Positions 61,701 through 64,000 of a stretch of 64,000 nt of DNA are shown one piece after another. The stretch's first letter is position 1, and every line of letters starts with the position of its first letter. The position numbers and the translations under genes were made by a program. Origin of the DNA: UBA4416 sp038327195 (lineage in GTDB: Bacteria > Bacteroidota > Bacteroidia > B-17B0 > Aurantibacillaceae); the NCBI GenBank assembly GCA_038327195.1, contig JBBQKU010000017.1:10798-74797 (forward strand), written 5' to 3'. Under the pieces are notes generated by a model. It worked only from the letters and a program-made list of their open reading frames with translations, had not been told where the DNA came from and made no database searches.

Positions 61701-61750
61701 TATGACATAAAAAAAGTCCGATATTTATATCGGACTTTTTTTATGTCATA
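61701..61750 (-). terminator. Very strong terminator after the PpiD-like gene
   Basis: A perfect 24-bp stem: 61701-61724 (TATGACAT..GTCCGATAT) and 61727-61750 are exact complements around a 2-base centre, with A/T runs on both sides of the GTCCG core. It is 8 bp past the stop codon of the gene at 61759 and could act on either strand. Confidence 0.93.
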
Positions 61751-61758
61751 AATTACTG

Positions 61759-63918
61759 TTAAAAACCAAATTTACCTCTGTGGTCAACGATGTTAGCTTT
61801 TTCTTTCAATGCGTCATAAAGTTCACCATCTACACGATATGAGCTTGATTGTTCAATTTCTTTTTGTTTAGCTTTAAAGTCTTTAGGCAAAGGAGCCTCA
61901 TTAACTGAAGCAACAGCAACCATAAATACGCCATTATCTCCTTTTGTTGGCTTACTAATTGTGCCAGCTTTCATTACACTTGCAGTTCCTATTAAAGCGT
62001 CTTCTCTTCCAATAGTAGCTATATTATACGAAGAAAAATTTAAGCCATCAGCTATTTCGGCTGTTAAGCCCATTTTAGATGCAATATCTTGAGTAGATTT
62101 TGAAGAACCAGCTTTAGTTTTAAATTCAGCAATGAACATTTCCGCCTTTTTATCTCTAATAGTTTTTGAAGTAACATCATCTTTAACTTCTTCTAAAGGC
62201 GCAATTCCTTTTTCTTTTACGCCAACTATATTAGCAACAATAAAACGATCTTTAAATTCAATTGCATCAGATACATCTCCTTTTTTAGATTTGTAAATCC
62301 ATTGAACTAAAATTCTTGCATCATCTAAACCTCCAGGGAATTGTTTGTCACTTTCCTTTATATTTTCTAAAATACGTTTGTTTAATTTAGTCGTTTCAAC
62401 GGATTTATTAAATGCTTCACTTGTTTTGTTTTGACCAGCAAAATCAGTTGCTTTTTTGTAATATTCTTGAGTTGTTTCAGCACTTGGTGCAATTAATTTA
62501 GATATTTGAGCTACCGTATATGAATTATGTCTTGTTTTAGAAACATTTAATACTTCAATAATGTGATATCCAAATTGTGTTGGTACTATTGAAATATTAC
62601 CAATTGTTCCATCTAATCCAGCATTTTTAAATTCTGGAACAAATCCTTTATTTTCATCAAACCAACCATAATCACCTCCTTTATCAATTGAACCCATATC
62701 ATCAGATAACGTTTTTACTAACGTATCAAAGTTTACTTGTTTGGCTTTTAACAAAACTAAAATACTATCAGCCATACGTTTTGCTAGTTTAGGATCACGC
62801 TGTTGTTGTGTTTTTGGGTTTTGAAATCCGATTAATATATGACGAACTTTAGCTGAATCTGCTACTGATTTTACATTAGATAATTTATATATTTTTAAAA
62901 ATGTTCCTTCTGTGTATGGACCAAATACAGTTCCTTTTGGTGCAGTAAAAACTGTAGAATCAGTAATGATCATATTTTTTTTACCATAATTAGAGATGTT
63001 AACCTGACCACCTTCGCTTTCTTGAGCTATATATGAAGAATCTTCTTTAATACTACGTGTTTTAAATTCATCAGCAATTCTTTGTGCATCTTTTTGTAAC
63101 TCTTCATAATCAAGTTTAGAAGGCATTACATCAAAAGAAACATATTCAATTTTGCGAGATGGTTCAGAAATTTTATATTCATTTTGATGAGCATTGTAAT
63201 AGGCTTTAATATCATCATCAGAAATTTTAACAGCAGAATCCGAAACTGAAGTATAGCGTTTCAAAACAAAACTTGCGTTGATTTGTTTATTTTGGCTAAT
63301 AAAGGCATCTTTTGCTTCTGCAGAAGTAACATAAATAGCCTTTTTAATTAGTATATTATATTTTTCAGCTGTACGAACTTCCATCACTTGTTTTTCAAGT
63401 TGTTTCCAAGATTTTTGCTGATCAACTGGCATTCCTGCAACAAGTTGACGTAATTTTGCTATGTCAAAAGAGCCATCTTGTTTTCTGAAGTTTTCGTTTA
63501 CTTGACCAGTTTGAGGATCAGTAAATTGTTGCATAACAGTTTGGTGAGGATTTACAAGCATTAAGTCAAATAATTCTTCAGAAGAAATTGTAATTCCCAA
63601 TTTTTTAAATTGATTTTTCACAACTCTTTCATTAATCATTTGAGCCCAAACTGATTCAGTAATTTGCTCTTTGGTTTTATCATCTAATGAGGCACCAGGA
63701 TTTCCTTGTTGCCACTGCGCTGTAACTTCATTCACTTTATTGTTAAATGTGGTATAGTCAATTTTATCTCCAGCAATTTTACCAACAAGGTTATCATCAC
63801 TTGAAAATAAAGCTCCACCTGAGCCTAATAAACTTTCTAAAACAAAAATAACTAGCGCTAAACCAATTATTCCAACCAAAAGACCTGTTCTACTACGTAT
63901 TTTTTCTAAAACGCTCAT
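61759..63918 (-). CDS. ppiD: PpiD-like periplasmic peptidyl-prolyl isomerase/chaperone
   Basis: A 719-residue protein. One membrane anchor at about 11-31 (GLLVGIIGLALVIFVLESLLG) is followed by a SurA-N type region (about 40-240; IAGDKIDYTTFNNKVNEV) and a parvulin domain at about 355-460 (KVRHILIGF, DMGSIDKGGDYGWFDENKGFVPEF, VPTQFGYHIIEV). A second, degenerate rotamase-like region follows (about 530-640). PpiD helps fold proteins leaving the Sec translocon. It is monocistronic, ending in a very strong hairpin. Confidence 0.9.
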   Translation of the reverse strand: MSVLEKIRSRTGLLVGIIGLALVIFVLESLLGSGGALFSSDDNLVGKIAGDKIDYTTFNNKVNEVTAQWQQGNPGASLDDKTKEQITESVWAQMINERVVKNQFKKLGITISSEELFDLMLVNPHQTVMQQFTDPQTGQVNENFRKQDGSFDIAKLRQLVAGMPVDQQKSWKQLEKQVMEVRTAEKYNILIKKAIYVTSAEAKDAFISQNKQINASFVLKRYTSVSDSAVKISDDDIKAYYNAHQNEYKISEPSRKIEYVSFDVMPSKLDYEELQKDAQRIADEFKTRSIKEDSSYIAQESEGGQVNISNYGKKNMIITDSTVFTAPKGTVFGPYTEGTFLKIYKLSNVKSVADSAKVRHILIGFQNPKTQQQRDPKLAKRMADSILVLLKAKQVNFDTLVKTLSDDMGSIDKGGDYGWFDENKGFVPEFKNAGLDGTIGNISIVPTQFGYHIIEVLNVSKTRHNSYTVAQISKLIAPSAETTQEYYKKATDFAGQNKTSEAFNKSVETTKLNKRILENIKESDKQFPGGLDDARILVQWIYKSKKGDVSDAIEFKDRFIVANIVGVKEKGIAPLEEVKDDVTSKTIRDKKAEMFIAEFKTKAGSSKSTQDIASKMGLTAEIADGLNFSSYNIATIGREDALIGTASVMKAGTISKPTKGDNGVFMVAVASVNEAPLPKDFKAKQKEIEQSSSYRVDGELYDALKEKANIVDHRGKFGF

Positions 63919-64000
63919 AATATATTATTAATTTAAGGAAGGCAAAGATAAAATTATTGCTGAAATATGGAAAGATTTTATGAAAATAAATTCATAGTAA

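Overview
This window is an AT-rich chromosomal segment from a member of the Bacteroidota. The phylum call rests on several lines of evidence: a type IX secretion cargo protein with a gliding-type C-terminal domain next to a PorP/SprF-like protein, a TonB receptor with an N-terminal carboxypeptidase-regulatory-like domain, an UpxY/NusG-like regulator at the head of a polysaccharide locus, a ctaB - subunit III - subunit III - subunit IV oxidase cluster, and Bacteroidota-style palindromic intergenic repeats. I cannot name the genus from sequence alone.

Bases 1-37147 form one long plus-strand surface-polysaccharide locus. It opens with the 3' end of a BY-kinase (Wzc-like) and a NusG-like antiterminator. 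Next come a GT2 glycosyltransferase, a methyltransferase, a HisH/HisF pair interrupted by an AlbA_2-type gene, and a Wzm/Wzt ABC exporter. A sugar-modification block follows (aminotransferase, two SDR enzymes, metallophosphoesterase, ATP-grasp enzyme, acyltransferase, first N-acetyl sugar amidotransferase), then three GT-B type transferases. A non-coding, repeat-rich gap at 19669-20241 precedes a nonulosonic (sialic-type) acid block: YhcH/NanQ-like protein, a NeuB-SpsF fusion, a second NeuB with features of the animal-type 9-phosphate synthase, a TylF-like methyltransferase and a KdsC-like phosphatase. After that come AsnB, a second N-acetyl sugar amidotransferase, an FkbM methyltransferase, two poorly characterised transferase-like proteins and a WbpB/WbpD/WbpE-like set for a 2,3-diacetamido uronic acid. 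The locus ends with two glycosyltransferases.

Taken together, the locus suggests an ABC-exported glycan carrying amidinated and amidated sugars, probably including a nonulosonic acid. HisH/HisF would supply ammonia to the two amidotransferases, and the fused SpsF-like domain is the only candidate CMP-sugar synthetase here. No Wzx flippase, Wzy polymerase, initiating transferase, WbpA or WbpI is visible in the window.

Bases 37152-47000 carry housekeeping and secretion genes: purF (minus), a CotH-fold T9SS cargo with its SprF-like partner, a lipoprotein, the cytochrome oxidase subunit III/III/IV genes with heme O synthase, and a glutathione peroxidase. Bases 47000-51900 are a sparse accessory stretch of small secreted, lipoprotein and membrane genes among repeats; two 73-bp direct repeats bound about 3.2 kb of it. 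Bases 52001-63918 return to core genes: groEL/groES, fabH/plsX, sufE, a TPR protein, a TonB-dependent receptor, two paralogous mini-lipoproteins and a PpiD-like periplasmic folding factor.

All assignments come from reading motifs and gene order by eye. No database search was run. Domain borders are approximate, and substrate claims for the sugar enzymes are inferences.
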